In this document: piece after piece, positions 7,614-16,949 of the stretch
Layout of the letters: each line of letters starts with the position of its first letter
How positions within the stretch are numbered: position 1 is the first letter of the stretch
Source: Mesorhizobium japonicum MAFF 303099
GTDB taxonomy: Bacteria; Pseudomonadota; Alphaproteobacteria; Rhizobiales; Rhizobiaceae
Assembly: GCF_000009625.1 (NCBI RefSeq)
Contig: NC_002678.2
Location: 4,186,001-4,250,000 of the forward strand
Length of the DNA: 64,000 bases
Direction: 5' to 3'
The notes under the pieces: model-generated
Database searches by the model: none
Told to the model about the DNA's origin: nothing
What the model saw: the letters and a program-made list of their open reading frames with translations, nothing else
Position numbers and translations under genes: made by a program

Positions 7614-8495
7614 ATGAATTTGGATCCGAAAACCACGTCCACGACAGCAATTGACGCAACCTCCGTCGCGCATGAGACCCGGCAAGCCGACCTGCGGCGG
7701 TTGGGCTTGATCGGCGGGCTGGTGCTGGCTGCTCTCGGCAGCCTCTTTGCGGCTCCCGCCCATGCGCAGGATATCCAGTCCGCTCCCTCTTTCGTCGATG
7801 ATTTCAAGAGCTTCGATAAGTCGCGCTGGTATGTTTCCGACGGCTGGAGCAACGGCAGCCACCAGAATTGCACCTGGTCGAAGGGGCTGGTCGAGCTTTC
7901 AGACGGTGTGCTGTCGCTTGGTTTCGAAAAACAGAAGCTGAAGGATCGCGAGTTCGCCTGCGGCGAGATCCAGACCAAGCAGCGCTTCGGCTATGGCACC
8001 TATGAGGCGCGGCTGAAGACCGACACCGGCTCCGGTCTCAACGCGGCCTTCTTCACCTATATCGGCCCGTCGGACAAGCAGCCCTGGGACGAGATCGACT
8101 TCGAGATCCTGACCAAGGACACCTCCAAGGTGCAGGTCAACGCCTATATCGACGGCAAGGGCAAGAACGAGAAGCTGGTCGAGGTGCCGGGCGGCACTGA
8201 CAAGGCCTTCAACGACTACGCCTTCGTCTGGGAAAAGGACAGTTTGCGCTGGTACGTCAACGGCCAGCTGGTGAACACCATCACCGACCCGGCGAAGCTG
8301 CCCAGCCATGCGCAGAAGATCTTCTTCAGCCTTTGGGGCAGCGAAACCATGAAGGGTTGGATGGGCGCGTTCGCGGATCCGGGCCGCAAGCTGTCGCTGC
8401 AGGTCGAACGCGTTGCCTTCACCGCGCTCGGCGAGCCATGCCAGTTTCCGGAATCGCTCGTATGCAGCGTAAAAGAGTTGGGAAAGACGAATTGA
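7614..8495 (+). CDS. exoK: secreted family 16 glycoside hydrolase, ExoK-like endo-beta-glycanase
   Basis: A 293-residue GH16 enzyme. The catalytic signature EIDFE lies at 160-164, with the two Glu as nucleophile and acid/base, in the context WDEIDFEIL. A long N-terminus of about 30 residues precedes a hydrophobic segment (31-47) and an AHA-type cleavage site near 51. ExoK of Sinorhizobium cleaves nascent succinoglycan to shorter chains outside the cell. The surrounding exo genes support the same role here. The unusually long polar stretch before the signal helix may mean translation starts further in, but no better ATG with a ribosome binding site is evident. Confidence 0.9.
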   Translation: MNLDPKTTSTTAIDATSVAHETRQADLRRLGLIGGLVLAALGSLFAAPAHAQDIQSAPSFVDDFKSFDKSRWYVSDGWSNGSHQNCTWSKGLVELSDGVLSLGFEKQKLKDREFACGEIQTKQRFGYGTYEARLKTDTGSGLNAAFFTYIGPSDKQPWDEIDFEILTKDTSKVQVNAYIDGKGKNEKLVEVPGGTDKAFNDYAFVWEKDSLRWYVNGQLVNTITDPAKLPSHAQKIFFSLWGSETMKGWMGAFADPGRKLSLQVERVAFTALGEPCQFPESLVCSVKELGKTN

Positions 8496-8544
8496 ACCGG
8501 CCGGATCGAAAACAGGTCGCGGCCATGGATGGGAATGAAACCGA

Positions 8545-9876
8545 ATGAACTTGACGGTGTTTGGAATTGGCTATGTCGGCCTCGTGCAGGCGGCGGTGCT
8601 TGCCGAGGTTGGCCACCAGGTTGTTTGCGTCGATATCGACGAAAACAAGGTGGAGCGCCTCAACCAGGGCTTCGTCCCGATCTTCGAGCCAGGCCTAGAA
8701 AGCCTCGTCCGGGAGAACCACGCCGCCGGCCGCATCAAATTCACCACCGATGCCGCAGCCGCCGTCCGGCATGGTGAAATCCAGATGATCGCGGTCGGCA
8801 CGCCGCCCGGCGAAGACGGTTCGGCCGACCTCAAATATGTGCTGGCGGTCGCCGAGACCATCGGCCGTGAAATGGACACCGCCAAGATCGTCGTCGGAAA
8901 GTCGACCGTGCCGGTCGGCACCTGCGAAAAGGTGAAGGCCAAGATCGCCGAGACGCTGAAGAAGAGAGGGCGTGAAGACCTGAGCTTCGACGTCGCCTCC
9001 AATCCCGAATTCCTCAAGGAAGGCTCGGCCGTGGCCGACTGCATGAGGCCCGACCGTATCATCGTCGGCACTTCGAGCGAGGGGACCGAGGCGGTGATGC
9101 GCGAACTCTACGCGCCCTTCAACCGCAACCATGAAAAGATGATCGTGATGGACGTGCGCAGCGCCGAATTCACGAAATACGCCGCCAACTGCATGCTGGC
9201 CACCAAGATCAGCTTCATGAACGAGATGGCCAACCTGGCCGAGCAGCTCGGCGCCGACATCGAGGAGGTGCGCAAGGGCATCGGCAGCGATCCGCGCATC
9301 GGCTACCACTTTATCTATCCGGGTCTCGGCTATGGCGGCTCCTGCTTTCCCAAGGACGTCCGCGCCCTGATCAAGACCGCCGAGGGCGTCAAGTTCGACG
9401 CCAAGCTGCTGCGCGCCGTCGAGGAGCGCAACAACGACCAGAAATCCGTGCTGTTCGACAAGGTGAACCGCTATTTCAAGGGCAGTCTCAAGGGCAAGAC
9501 CTTTGCGCTCTGGGGTCTGGCCTTCAAGCCCAACACCGACGACATGCGCGAGGCGCCGGCGCGTGTCCTGATGGAAGCGCTATGGAAGGCCGGAGCAACC
9601 GTGCAGGCCTATGACCCCGAGGCTATGCAGGAATGCCAGGCCATCTACGGCCTGCGCGACGACCTGCTTTTGTGCGGCACCAAGGAAGCGGCACTGCGCG
9701 GCGCCGATGCACTGCTCATCGCCACCGAATGGAAGAGTTTTCGAGCCCCGTCGTTCGATGCGTTGAAGGACGCGCTGACCACGCCGGTCATCTTCGACGG
9801 CCGCAACCTCTATGACCCCAAGGTCGTGGCGCGTTACGGCATCGAATATCACTCGATCGGCAGAATGGCGGCATGA
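8545..9876 (+). CDS. UDP-glucose 6-dehydrogenase
   Basis: A 443-residue, full-length member of the UDP-glucose/GDP-mannose dehydrogenase family. The NAD-binding site is VFGIGYVG (5-12), substrate contacts lie in SNPEFLKEG (152-160), and the catalytic Cys is C267 in [10 protein letters not shown]. It oxidises UDP-glucose to UDP-glucuronate with two NAD+. In an exopolysaccharide locus this implies uronic acid in the polymer, unlike plain succinoglycan. It starts 49 bp after exoK. Rhizobial homologues are called ugd, rkpK or exo5; I cannot choose between these names. Confidence 0.93.
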   Translation: MNLTVFGIGYVGLVQAAVLAEVGHQVVCVDIDENKVERLNQGFVPIFEPGLESLVRENHAAGRIKFTTDAAAAVRHGEIQMIAVGTPPGEDGSADLKYVLAVAETIGREMDTAKIVVGKSTVPVGTCEKVKAKIAETLKKRGREDLSFDVASNPEFLKEGSAVADCMRPDRIIVGTSSEGTEAVMRELYAPFNRNHEKMIVMDVRSAEFTKYAANCMLATKISFMNEMANLAEQLGADIEEVRKGIGSDPRIGYHFIYPGLGYGGSCFPKDVRALIKTAEGVKFDAKLLRAVEERNNDQKSVLFDKVNRYFKGSLKGKTFALWGLAFKPNTDDMREAPARVLMEALWKAGATVQAYDPEAMQECQAIYGLRDDLLLCGTKEAALRGADALLIATEWKSFRAPSFDALKDALTTPVIFDGRNLYDPKVVARYGIEYHSIGRMAA

Positions 9877-9940
9877 GAGCGAGCGCGGGAAGCAAGCGGA
9901 GTTTGGCACGCGCGCCCGGCGCGGAAAGGAGTTGCAGCTG

Positions 9941-11383
9941 ATGGTGCTGGACGTAAAGCCCGAGCAAATCACCAAGGATCATTTCGATCTCATCGCGATC
10001 GGTTCCGGTTTCGGTTCGGCCTTCTTCCTGCACGAGTTCGCCAAGCGGCGTAAGGCGCGCATCCTGATCCTGGAATGGGGTCGGCACAACACGCATGAAT
10101 GGCAGCTCGGGCAGAACGCCAACACCGACATCGACGACGAGTCGACCTACAAGACCAACTCCGACAAGCCGTGGAATTACACGATCGGACTGGGTGGCGG
10201 GACCAACTGCTGGTTCGCGCAGACGCCGAGGTTCCATCCCAACGACTTCAGGCTGAAAAGCACCTATGGCATCGGCAATGACTGGCCGATCAGTTATGAC
10301 GATGTCGAGCCGTTCTACTGCGATGCCGAAGAGATCATGTCGATCTCCGGCGATCCCGACATGGCGGCGATGCTGCCGCGCTCGAAACCGTTTCCGCAAC
10401 CGCCGCATCGCATGTCGACGCCGGACAAGATGATGAAGGCGGCCCAGCCCGACCAGCATTTCGTCATGCCGACCGCCCGCGCCCGGGTGCCGACCGCGCA
10501 GCGCACCTCGTGCTGTGCCAATCTGCGCTGCTGGCTGTGCCCGGTCGACGCGAAATTCACCGCCAACAATGGCCTGATGCATGTCTTCGAGCATCCCGAC
10601 GTTTCAGTCTGCCTTGGCGCGGAAGTGCGGCGGCTCGATCAGGTCGGCGGCACGGTCCGTTCGGTTACCTTCGTCCATGACGGCAAGGAGTATCAGGTCA
10701 GCGGCGACCTCTTCATTCTTGGCGCCAACGCCATCCAGAGCGCGGCGATCATGCTGCGCTCCGGCCTGAGAGACGAATTCGTCGGGCGCGGCCTGCATGA
10801 ATCCTATGGCTGGAATTTCGAGGTCTATCTCGACGGCGTCGACAATTTCGACGGCAGCACCATCACCACCGGACTGAATTTCGGCCTCTATGACGGTCCG
10901 CACCGGTCCGAGCACGCGGCGGCGCTGGTCTATTTCGAGAACCGCTGGCAGCACGGGATGCGCGCCGAAAAGGGGCGTTTGCGGCAGACACTGCCGCTGG
11001 TCGTGGTCACTGAAAACCTGCTCGATGACGAGAATTTCGTCACCCTCGACGAGGACGACAATGCCTTCGTCTCCTTCAAGGCACCGTCGGACTATGCGGT
11101 CAAGGGCATGGCCCGGGCGCTGGACAAATTGCCGGAACTGCTTGCCCCGCTGCCGGTCGAACGGCTCTTCGACCGCGGCATAAGGCCAACGGAATCGCAT
11201 GTCCAGGGCACGCTGAGGATGGGTACCGGCCCGGCTGATTCGGTGATCGACAGCAACATGATCCATCACCGGTTGAGAAACCTGGTTGTCGTCGGCACCA
11301 GCACCTATCCGAGCTGCTCCTGCGCCAACCCAAGTCTGACCGCGGCGGCTTTGTCCCTGCGGGCGGCGAGCAGGATCGCGTGA
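9941..11383 (+). CDS. GMC-family FAD oxidoreductase
   Basis: A 480-residue flavoprotein. The FAD dinucleotide motif is IAIGSGFGSAFF near residues 15-26, followed by the GLGGGTNCW block and the C-terminal GMC block with TLRMG and the closing NLVVVGTSTYPSC segment. A Cys-rich stretch CCANLRCWLCPVDA near 188-201 is unusual and could bind a metal or an Fe-S cluster. The protein has no signal peptide. The neighbouring gene 13 bp downstream encodes a small Tat-signal protein, as in periplasmic dehydrogenases whose GMC subunit is co-exported with a small subunit. It would then oxidise a sugar or alcohol group outside the cytoplasm; the substrate is unknown. AAGGAG precedes the chosen ATG; the open frame extends further upstream over ugd. 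Confidence 0.82.
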   Translation: MVLDVKPEQITKDHFDLIAIGSGFGSAFFLHEFAKRRKARILILEWGRHNTHEWQLGQNANTDIDDESTYKTNSDKPWNYTIGLGGGTNCWFAQTPRFHPNDFRLKSTYGIGNDWPISYDDVEPFYCDAEEIMSISGDPDMAAMLPRSKPFPQPPHRMSTPDKMMKAAQPDQHFVMPTARARVPTAQRTSCCANLRCWLCPVDAKFTANNGLMHVFEHPDVSVCLGAEVRRLDQVGGTVRSVTFVHDGKEYQVSGDLFILGANAIQSAAIMLRSGLRDEFVGRGLHESYGWNFEVYLDGVDNFDGSTITTGLNFGLYDGPHRSEHAAALVYFENRWQHGMRAEKGRLRQTLPLVVVTENLLDDENFVTLDEDDNAFVSFKAPSDYAVKGMARALDKLPELLAPLPVERLFDRGIRPTESHVQGTLRMGTGPADSVIDSNMIHHRLRNLVVVGTSTYPSCSCANPSLTAAALSLRAASRIA

Positions 11384-11396
11384 GAGGAGCGGGCCG

Positions 11397-11846
11397 ATGA
11401 TCGAAGTCACGCGGCGTTCGGCACTGGCCATCCTGGCGGGTGGCGTTGCCTCGACGGGCGTCGCCTACGCCGCCGTCTCCTCGTTTTCGGACGAGGATCT
11501 GGTTCGCGTCACGCTGGAAAAATATCTCGGCAGGCTGAATATGCGCATCGAGCATCTGCAGCAGTTCGTGCTCGAATTCCGCAACCGCAATCCCTGGATA
11601 TTCCCGAGCCAAAAGCTGGGCGATGCCGTCACCTTGCTTGAAAAGACGAAGCTTGGCCGGGCGCGCGGGTTGCTGCCGCGGCAGAAGCAACATGATCTCA
11701 CGCATTTCGATCGCTGGGCCGTCGCCGAGTTCCATATGCTGACGGACTACGCCTGGCGCAGTTCGCCTGACGATCCGATCCGGTTCACCGGATGGAACTC
11801 ATGCACCAATCCGTTCGCGACGCTTGATCCGCCACAGAGCGCTTGA
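11397..11846 (+). CDS. small Tat-exported protein, probable partner subunit of the GMC oxidoreductase
   Basis: A 149-residue protein starting with a twin-arginine signal TRRSALAILAGGVASTG (about 5-21). The mature part is helical and rich in aromatic residues (RNRNPWIFPSQKLGD, HFDRWAVAEFHMLTDYAWRSS) and ends shortly after a single Cys (NSCTNPF). Size and position mirror the small subunits of membrane-bound fructose and sorbitol dehydrogenases, which carry the Tat signal for the whole complex. I do not recognise a named domain, so the partnership is inferred from adjacency (13 bp) and the lack of a signal in the GMC protein. Confidence 0.7.
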   Translation: MIEVTRRSALAILAGGVASTGVAYAAVSSFSDEDLVRVTLEKYLGRLNMRIEHLQQFVLEFRNRNPWIFPSQKLGDAVTLLEKTKLGRARGLLPRQKQHDLTHFDRWAVAEFHMLTDYAWRSSPDDPIRFTGWNSCTNPFATLDPPQSA

Positions 11847-11912
11847 GGCGTCTTCGACGCGGCTCTTCATCGGCCGCATGACTGAAACGCGAGAAGACCA
11901 GGAGCCAGGATC

Positions 11913-12992
11913 ATGAAAGTCCTCTTTGCCAGCGGCAACGGCTATCCGCCCGAGTTCGGTGGCGGCGTCCAATCCAGCACGCATCATCTGGTGCAGCAGC
12001 TGATCGAACATGGCCATGAAGCGTCGGTGCTCTGCGCCCTGTTCGGCGATGGCATGTTCGGCTTCAAGGCGCGCGCCAAGATGAAGCTCATGCGGCAACC
12101 GGCGGTCGTCGACAGCTTTCCCGGTTACCCGGTGATAAGGACATGGTTTCCCTGGGAGGCGGCAGGGTTTGCCGTCAAGAAACTGAAGCCGGATGTGACG
12201 GTGGTCCAGTGCCACAAATCGGTTCCGCTCGGCAAAGCGCTGCAGGCCGAGGGCGTGCCGCTGGTCGTCTATCTCAGAAATGTCGAGTTCCATGAGCTGG
12301 GCGGCGATTTGCGTGAATTGGGTTCCGCACTCTACATCGCCAATTCGGAGTTCACCGCGCGCAGCTACAAGAGGGAATTCGGCATCGAGGCGACGGTCAT
12401 TCCGCCGACCATCAACCCGACGCAGTACAGCACGCCGACCACGGGCCAGTTCGTCACCCTGATCAATCCTTATGAGGAAAAAGGCTTCGAACTGGCAGTG
12501 CGCATCGCAGGCGCCTGCCCGGAAATCCCGTTCCTGTTCGTTGAAAGCTGGAAGCTGGAGGACGACCATCGCGCGCGCATCGAGGAGACGATCGCGCCGC
12601 TCGGCAATGTCACGCTGGAGAGCCGCACCAACGACATGAAGACGATCTATGGCCGCACCAGGATCCTGCTCGCGCCCTCGAAATGGGAGGAGGCCTGGGG
12701 CCGCGTCGCGTCCGAGGCCCATTGCAGCGGCATTCCGGTCGTCGGTTCGCGGCGCGGCGGCCTGCCCGAAGCCATCGGCCCCGGTGGCACGGTGCTCGAC
12801 TACGATGCTCCGCTCATCGACTGGGTCGCGGCCGTCAGGCAGCTGTGGAACGACAACAAGGAATATGAGCGGGTTTCAAACTTGGCGCGCGGCTTCGCGG
12901 CGCGTCCGGAGCTCGATCCCGATCGCCAGTTCGTCACCTTCTTCTCGATACTGGACAGGGCCGTGCAGCAGCGCGCGCGCCAGGCGGCGTAG
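11913..12992 (+). CDS. family 4 glycosyltransferase
   Basis: A 359-residue GT-B enzyme. The N-terminal donor-independent lobe has GNGYPPEFGGGVQSSTHHLV, where the Gly-rich loop is typical of GT4. The C-terminal lobe shows the E-x7-E-type region LAPSKWEEAWGRVASEAHCSGIPVVGSRRGGLPE near 252-285, which binds the nucleotide sugar. It should transfer a sugar with retention of configuration during exopolysaccharide repeat-unit assembly. An AGGAG lies just upstream. It ends 23 bp from the convergent phosphoribosyltransferase-HAD gene. Confidence 0.87.
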   Translation: MKVLFASGNGYPPEFGGGVQSSTHHLVQQLIEHGHEASVLCALFGDGMFGFKARAKMKLMRQPAVVDSFPGYPVIRTWFPWEAAGFAVKKLKPDVTVVQCHKSVPLGKALQAEGVPLVVYLRNVEFHELGGDLRELGSALYIANSEFTARSYKREFGIEATVIPPTINPTQYSTPTTGQFVTLINPYEEKGFELAVRIAGACPEIPFLFVESWKLEDDHRARIEETIAPLGNVTLESRTNDMKTIYGRTRILLAPSKWEEAWGRVASEAHCSGIPVVGSRRGGLPEAIGPGGTVLDYDAPLIDWVAAVRQLWNDNKEYERVSNLARGFAARPELDPDRQFVTFFSILDRAVQQRARQAA

Positions 12993-13015
12993 CCAGCGCC
13001 CAGCAAGGCAGCCGA

Positions 13016-14038
13016 TCAGGCCGGGCGCTTGACCCGGCTTTTCAGCGTCTCGTAGCCGCGGGCGCCGAGCAGGGCGCGGGCCAGGGCCTTGGCGGCGCCC
13101 TTGCGGCCTTGCTGCGAGTTGATCTGCCGCAGCCTGGCTGGCAGGTTGCGCGCCGCTTGGCCGAGCGCCGGCAGCGACAGCGCATCGGGGAAGCTCACCA
13201 TGTGTGTTTCGACGCACAGCACCGGCTTGCCCGACAGCTCCGTGATCTTCAGCGCCTGTGCATGCTCGCTTTCGATGAACAGGATGGCGTTGGATTTGCG
13301 GTAGAAATCGGCCTTGAAACTGCCATGCGCGCCGAGCCGCTGGCGCTCCGCCTTGCTCGGCAGGTCGAGCATGATCAGTTGGTCGTACAGGATCCCGTTC
13401 TTGGCCAGCCACGCCTCGGTCAGAGCGCGGTATTTCTCCAGCCGGCTGGTGACCAGCCAGCCGATCCTGTGGGTCGGGGCATGAAGCGGCCGCGCTTCGC
13501 TAAGGAATTTCTCATAGGCCGGACCATCGTCGTTTTCCGCCTCGGTCGGATCGAGGCACAGCACGCCGTCAATGTCGACGCAGCATTGCGCCAGGAATTT
13601 GTGGTGCATGAAGTTCCACTGGAACATGCGCGGATGCAGCACGACCTCGAAGACGACGTCGGTTTCCGGATGCTGCGCCTGCAGGCCGAACACCGCGGCA
13701 TAGATGAAATCACCCTCGATCCCGGCAGCCTCGATTCGGGCACGGGCATCGCGCATGGCGTTGCCGCCGGCGATGCTGTCGTCGATCACCAGCACCTTGC
13801 GCATGTCCGAGACCTTACGGTCGAGCGCGGCGCGGCGCTTGGTGATGCCTGACGTATAGACCCGGCCCTCCAGGAAGGAATCCAGATCGGTCATCGGAAT
13901 GTTCGCCGCAAGGCTGACCAGCGTCGCCGCCAGCACGCCGCTTCTGGGGACGCCGACCACCAGGTCGATGTCGCACGGCAGCCGGTGAAGGTTGCCGACG
14001 ATGGTGTCGTTCATGTCGGAGATCGATCGGTAGTGCAT
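13016..14038 (-). CDS. phosphoribosyltransferase-HAD fusion protein
   Basis: A 340-residue two-domain protein. Residues about 1-125 form a type I phosphoribosyltransferase fold: the PRPP-binding strand and loop is VLVIDDSIAGGNAM (about 81-94), with an earlier VGVPRSGVLAA loop. From about residue 150 a HAD-like domain starts with the catalytic DIDGVLCLDPT, whose first Asp would be the nucleophile, and later LVTSRLEKYRALTEAWL. A nucleotide or sugar phosphate could be handled by both halves. Such genes turn up in polysaccharide loci, but the reaction is unknown to me. It is convergent with the GT4 gene and 53 bp downstream of the flippase stop on the same strand. Confidence 0.75.
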   Translation of the reverse strand: MHYRSISDMNDTIVGNLHRLPCDIDLVVGVPRSGVLAATLVSLAANIPMTDLDSFLEGRVYTSGITKRRAALDRKVSDMRKVLVIDDSIAGGNAMRDARARIEAAGIEGDFIYAAVFGLQAQHPETDVVFEVVLHPRMFQWNFMHHKFLAQCCVDIDGVLCLDPTEAENDDGPAYEKFLSEARPLHAPTHRIGWLVTSRLEKYRALTEAWLAKNGILYDQLIMLDLPSKAERQRLGAHGSFKADFYRKSNAILFIESEHAQALKITELSGKPVLCVETHMVSFPDALSLPALGQAARNLPARLRQINSQQGRKGAAKALARALLGARGYETLKSRVKRPA

Positions 14039-14091
14039 GGATCAGACCTGATGTTCGTGTGGATATTGGGTAGCCGGCAAAGGCGCCAAAA

Positions 14092-15588
14092 TTATTGCGC
14101 CTCGCGGGGCGTTGCCGCCGGCTGTCTTGCCGGCAGCATTTTAAGGGCCTCGCGCAAGGCTTCGCGGCCGGACGCGAAAGTCAGCGCGACGACACTGGTG
14201 ATGAGGTAGGCAAGAATGGCGCCGCTTGCCAGCGCGATGACATGCTGCTGCGGCAGCATCGGCTTGATCAGCCAGACCGCCGCCAGCGCCAGATGCGCGC
14301 CGAGCACGAACGGCGTTGCGGCGCGCAGCACATGACTGGCCCGCAGCGGTCCGCTCTTGCCGACGTAGAGCCACAGGAACGGCGTGCGCAGATATTCGCT
14401 AATCGCATAGGCGATCGCCACGCCGAGCGCGCCATAGGGCAGGCCGAGCGCGAAGGCGAGCACCGAGGTCACGGCGGTGATGATGCCCCAGCGCATGAAG
14501 TCGCCGGAGCGGCCCTGGCTGACGAAAAGCCAGCCCGCCGGATTGTTGAGCGGCTGCAGCAGCCCGGCAAAGCCAAGCGCCAGGAAGATCGAGGCACTTG
14601 CGCGCCACTGTTCGCCGAGCACGAAGGGGATCAGCACATCCGACATTGCGGTGGCGAAGGCGACGCCGGGCAGCGCCACCAAAAGGATCAGCGGCATGAC
14701 GCGCAGATAGGCGCTGCGGTAGCGGTCCGGCTCGTCCTTCAGCCGGGACAGCGCCGGCACCATGACCTTCGACAGCGGATTGGTGATCTGGCTGAGCGGG
14801 AACAGCAGCAGCTTGTAGGCGCGGTCATAAAGGCCGAGTTGCTGCTCGCCCCAGTATTTGCCGATCAGCACATTGTCGAGGTTGCGGGCAAAGAAATTGG
14901 CGAAGTTGAAGCCGGTGATGCCGGCGCCGAAATTGATCAGCTCGCCGATGCCGGCGACCTTGCGCGGCAGGCTGGGCCGCCAGCGCGAGCTTGCCCAGTA
15001 GCACAGCGTCGGCAGCACCGCGCCGGTCAGCGTGCCGGCAAACAGTGCCCAGTAGGAGCGGTCGATGAAGGTCCAGGCGATCGATACGGCGAGCCCGGCA
15101 ACCGCACTGGCGACATCGACGATCGCCAAGCGCCCGAACTGCATGCGTCGTGTCAAAAGTGCCAGATGCTGGGCGCCAAGCCCATAGGCCATGATCTGCA
15201 GCCCGAACGCGGCGACCAGCCCGGCCACGCGCGGCTCGCCATAGAAGGCAGCGACCAAGGGGGCGGCTCCCGCGAGGACGCAGGCCAGGATCGCGCTGAC
15301 CGCGACATTGATCCAGAAGAGGTAGTTCACCTCCTCATGGCGGATGCCTGATTTCTGGATCGTCGCCTGGGTCAGGCCGAAATCCTGGAACAGCGCGATG
15401 AAGGCCAGTACCGGCGCGCACATCGCCACGACGCCGAAATCCTGCGGCGACAAGAGCCGCGACAGCACAATGACGGATATGATCTGCGTCGCGACCCGCA
15501 CCGATTGCGACATAGCGGTCACCACCGCGCCGCGCCCGACCGATTTACGCAGCGAGCCTTCCGGCGGATCGAATGGGTTGGCTTCCAA
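14092..15588 (-). CDS. polysaccharide flippase (MOP superfamily, Wzx/ExoT-like)
   Basis: About 498 residues with roughly 12-14 membrane segments, matching the polysaccharide transporter branch of the MOP flippases (hallmark early sequence VTAMSQSVRVATQIISVIVLSRLLSP and the QDFGLTQA motif). It should translocate the lipid-linked repeat unit across the inner membrane for ExoP-dependent polymerisation. The start is uncertain: I chose TTG at 15588 (LEANPFDPPEG) because AGGA lies 8 bases upstream and sequence further upstream overlaps the divergent exoL promoter. The open frame continues to 16101 but that part is antisense to exoL. Confidence 0.86.
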   Translation of the reverse strand: MEANPFDPPEGSLRKSVGRGAVVTAMSQSVRVATQIISVIVLSRLLSPQDFGVVAMCAPVLAFIALFQDFGLTQATIQKSGIRHEEVNYLFWINVAVSAILACVLAGAAPLVAAFYGEPRVAGLVAAFGLQIMAYGLGAQHLALLTRRMQFGRLAIVDVASAVAGLAVSIAWTFIDRSYWALFAGTLTGAVLPTLCYWASSRWRPSLPRKVAGIGELINFGAGITGFNFANFFARNLDNVLIGKYWGEQQLGLYDRAYKLLLFPLSQITNPLSKVMVPALSRLKDEPDRYRSAYLRVMPLILLVALPGVAFATAMSDVLIPFVLGEQWRASASIFLALGFAGLLQPLNNPAGWLFVSQGRSGDFMRWGIITAVTSVLAFALGLPYGALGVAIAYAISEYLRTPFLWLYVGKSGPLRASHVLRAATPFVLGAHLALAAVWLIKPMLPQQHVIALASGAILAYLITSVVALTFASGREALREALKMLPARQPAATPREAQ

Positions 15589-15671
15589 ATTCAGGATTCC
15601 TGATTTTTGCGCGGATTTCCGAACCCTGAAAATCCACGACCGCCGCCATCCCCAAACTACGGCAATAATTT

Positions 15672-15721
15672 TGCAGTGCAACAGAAAATGTCCATTACCG
15701 CGCCAAAAATGTTGCGATGCA
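15672..15721. promoter_or_regulatory. imperfect inverted repeat between flippase and exoL
   Basis: TGCAGTGCAACA (15672-15683) and TGTTGCGATGCA (15710-15721) are complementary at 10 of 12 positions, 26 bp apart, in an AT-richer divergent promoter region. It could be an operator for both directions; no regulator is assigned. Confidence 0.4.
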
Positions 15722-15775
15722 GCAAGAGCTGTACTAGCATCCCTTTGGGTGGGGTCAAACAGCGGTCGAGTTTTC

Positions 15776-16948
15776 ATGCTGCATGTCTTGTACCTGGTGC
15801 ACGATGTTTCCGATCCGGCGGTTCGCCGACGGGTCACAATGCTCAGGACAGGCGGCGCCCGGGTCACTCTGGCGGGCTTTCGCCGCACCGCCACCCCGAT
15901 CGCCGATATCGAAGGATTGCAGCCGGTCGACCTCGGCGCGACGCGCGACGGCCGATTCGCCCAACGCATGGCGGCGGTGGCGAAAGCGGCGGTTTCGATA
16001 GGCTCGAAGCTGAAGGGCGCGCCGCGCCCAGATCTCATCATCGCACGCAATCTGGAAATGCTGGCGCTGGCGGGCCGAGCCAGGTCGGCTTTCGGCGCCA
16101 CGGTGCCGATCGTCTATGAATGCCTCGACATCCACCGCCTGGTGCTCCGCGACGATATGCTGGGCAAGGCGCTGCGCGCCACCGAGCGCCATCTGGCGCG
16201 CGACGTGAAGCTGCTGGTGACCAGTTCGCCCGCCTTCGTCGCCAATTATTTCAAGCCCTTCCGCCAGGTCGCCGCACCCGTCGAACTGGTCGAGAACAAA
16301 TATTTCGAGGCAGCGGCGATCCTGCCCGGCGAGCGTCAGGCGGTGGAAGCGCCTGCCGCCCCACCATGGCGGATCGGCTGGTTCGGAGCGCTGCGCTGCC
16401 GGCGCTCGCTCAAGCTGCTGGCCGATTTCACCCACCGGATGGATGGACGTTTCGAAATCGTGCTGCGCGGGCGCCCGGCACTCTCCGAATTCCCGGATTT
16501 CCACGCCTTCGTCGATGCCGAGCCTTATTTGTCGTTTCGTGGGCCCTACCGCAATCCGGAGGACATGGCGGCGATCTACCAGGATGTGCATTTCTCCTGG
16601 GCGATCGATTTCTTCGAGGAGGGGCAGAATTCCGAATGGCTGCTGCCCAATCGCCTCTATGAAGGCTGCCGCTTCGGCGCGGTGCCGATCTCGATGGGCC
16701 ACACGGAAACCGGACGCTTCCTCAGCCAGCAGGACATCGGCATCCTGTTGCCCAAGGCGACGCCCGACGCGCTCGAAACCGCAGTCGGCAAGATGGACGA
16801 GCAGCGCTTCGGCAGGCTGAAGGCGCGCGTGCTTGCCCGCAATCCGAGGACGTGGAGCTATGATCGCAGCGACTGCAGCGCGCTGGTCGAAAAACTGCGC
16901 CGCCTGACCACCGTGCGCGAGCCCCTCGCGACCGAAGCCCTGGCATAG
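15776..16948 (+). CDS. exoL: glycosyltransferase, ExoL-like
   Basis: A 390-residue GT-B type glycosyltransferase beginning MLHVLYLVHDVSDPAVRRRV, a start I associate with ExoL proteins, which add a glucose during succinoglycan octasaccharide assembly. The middle contains VYECLDIHRLVL. The C-terminal lobe has LLPNRLYEGCRFGAVPI, the nucleotide-sugar side. Gene order exoL-exoA-exoM-exoO-exoN-exoP downstream matches the Sinorhizobium exo arrangement and supports the assignment. It stops 1 bp before the exoA ATG. Confidence 0.8.
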   Translation: MLHVLYLVHDVSDPAVRRRVTMLRTGGARVTLAGFRRTATPIADIEGLQPVDLGATRDGRFAQRMAAVAKAAVSIGSKLKGAPRPDLIIARNLEMLALAGRARSAFGATVPIVYECLDIHRLVLRDDMLGKALRATERHLARDVKLLVTSSPAFVANYFKPFRQVAAPVELVENKYFEAAAILPGERQAVEAPAAPPWRIGWFGALRCRRSLKLLADFTHRMDGRFEIVLRGRPALSEFPDFHAFVDAEPYLSFRGPYRNPEDMAAIYQDVHFSWAIDFFEEGQNSEWLLPNRLYEGCRFGAVPISMGHTETGRFLSQQDIGILLPKATPDALETAVGKMDEQRFGRLKARVLARNPRTWSYDRSDCSALVEKLRRLTTVREPLATEALA

Positions 16949-16949
16949 G

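Noticed and set aside
15589..16101. Upstream extension of the flippase frame
   Set aside because: The extension overlaps the start of the divergent exoL gene and its promoter, and shows no flippase similarity before the LEANPFDPPEG segment.
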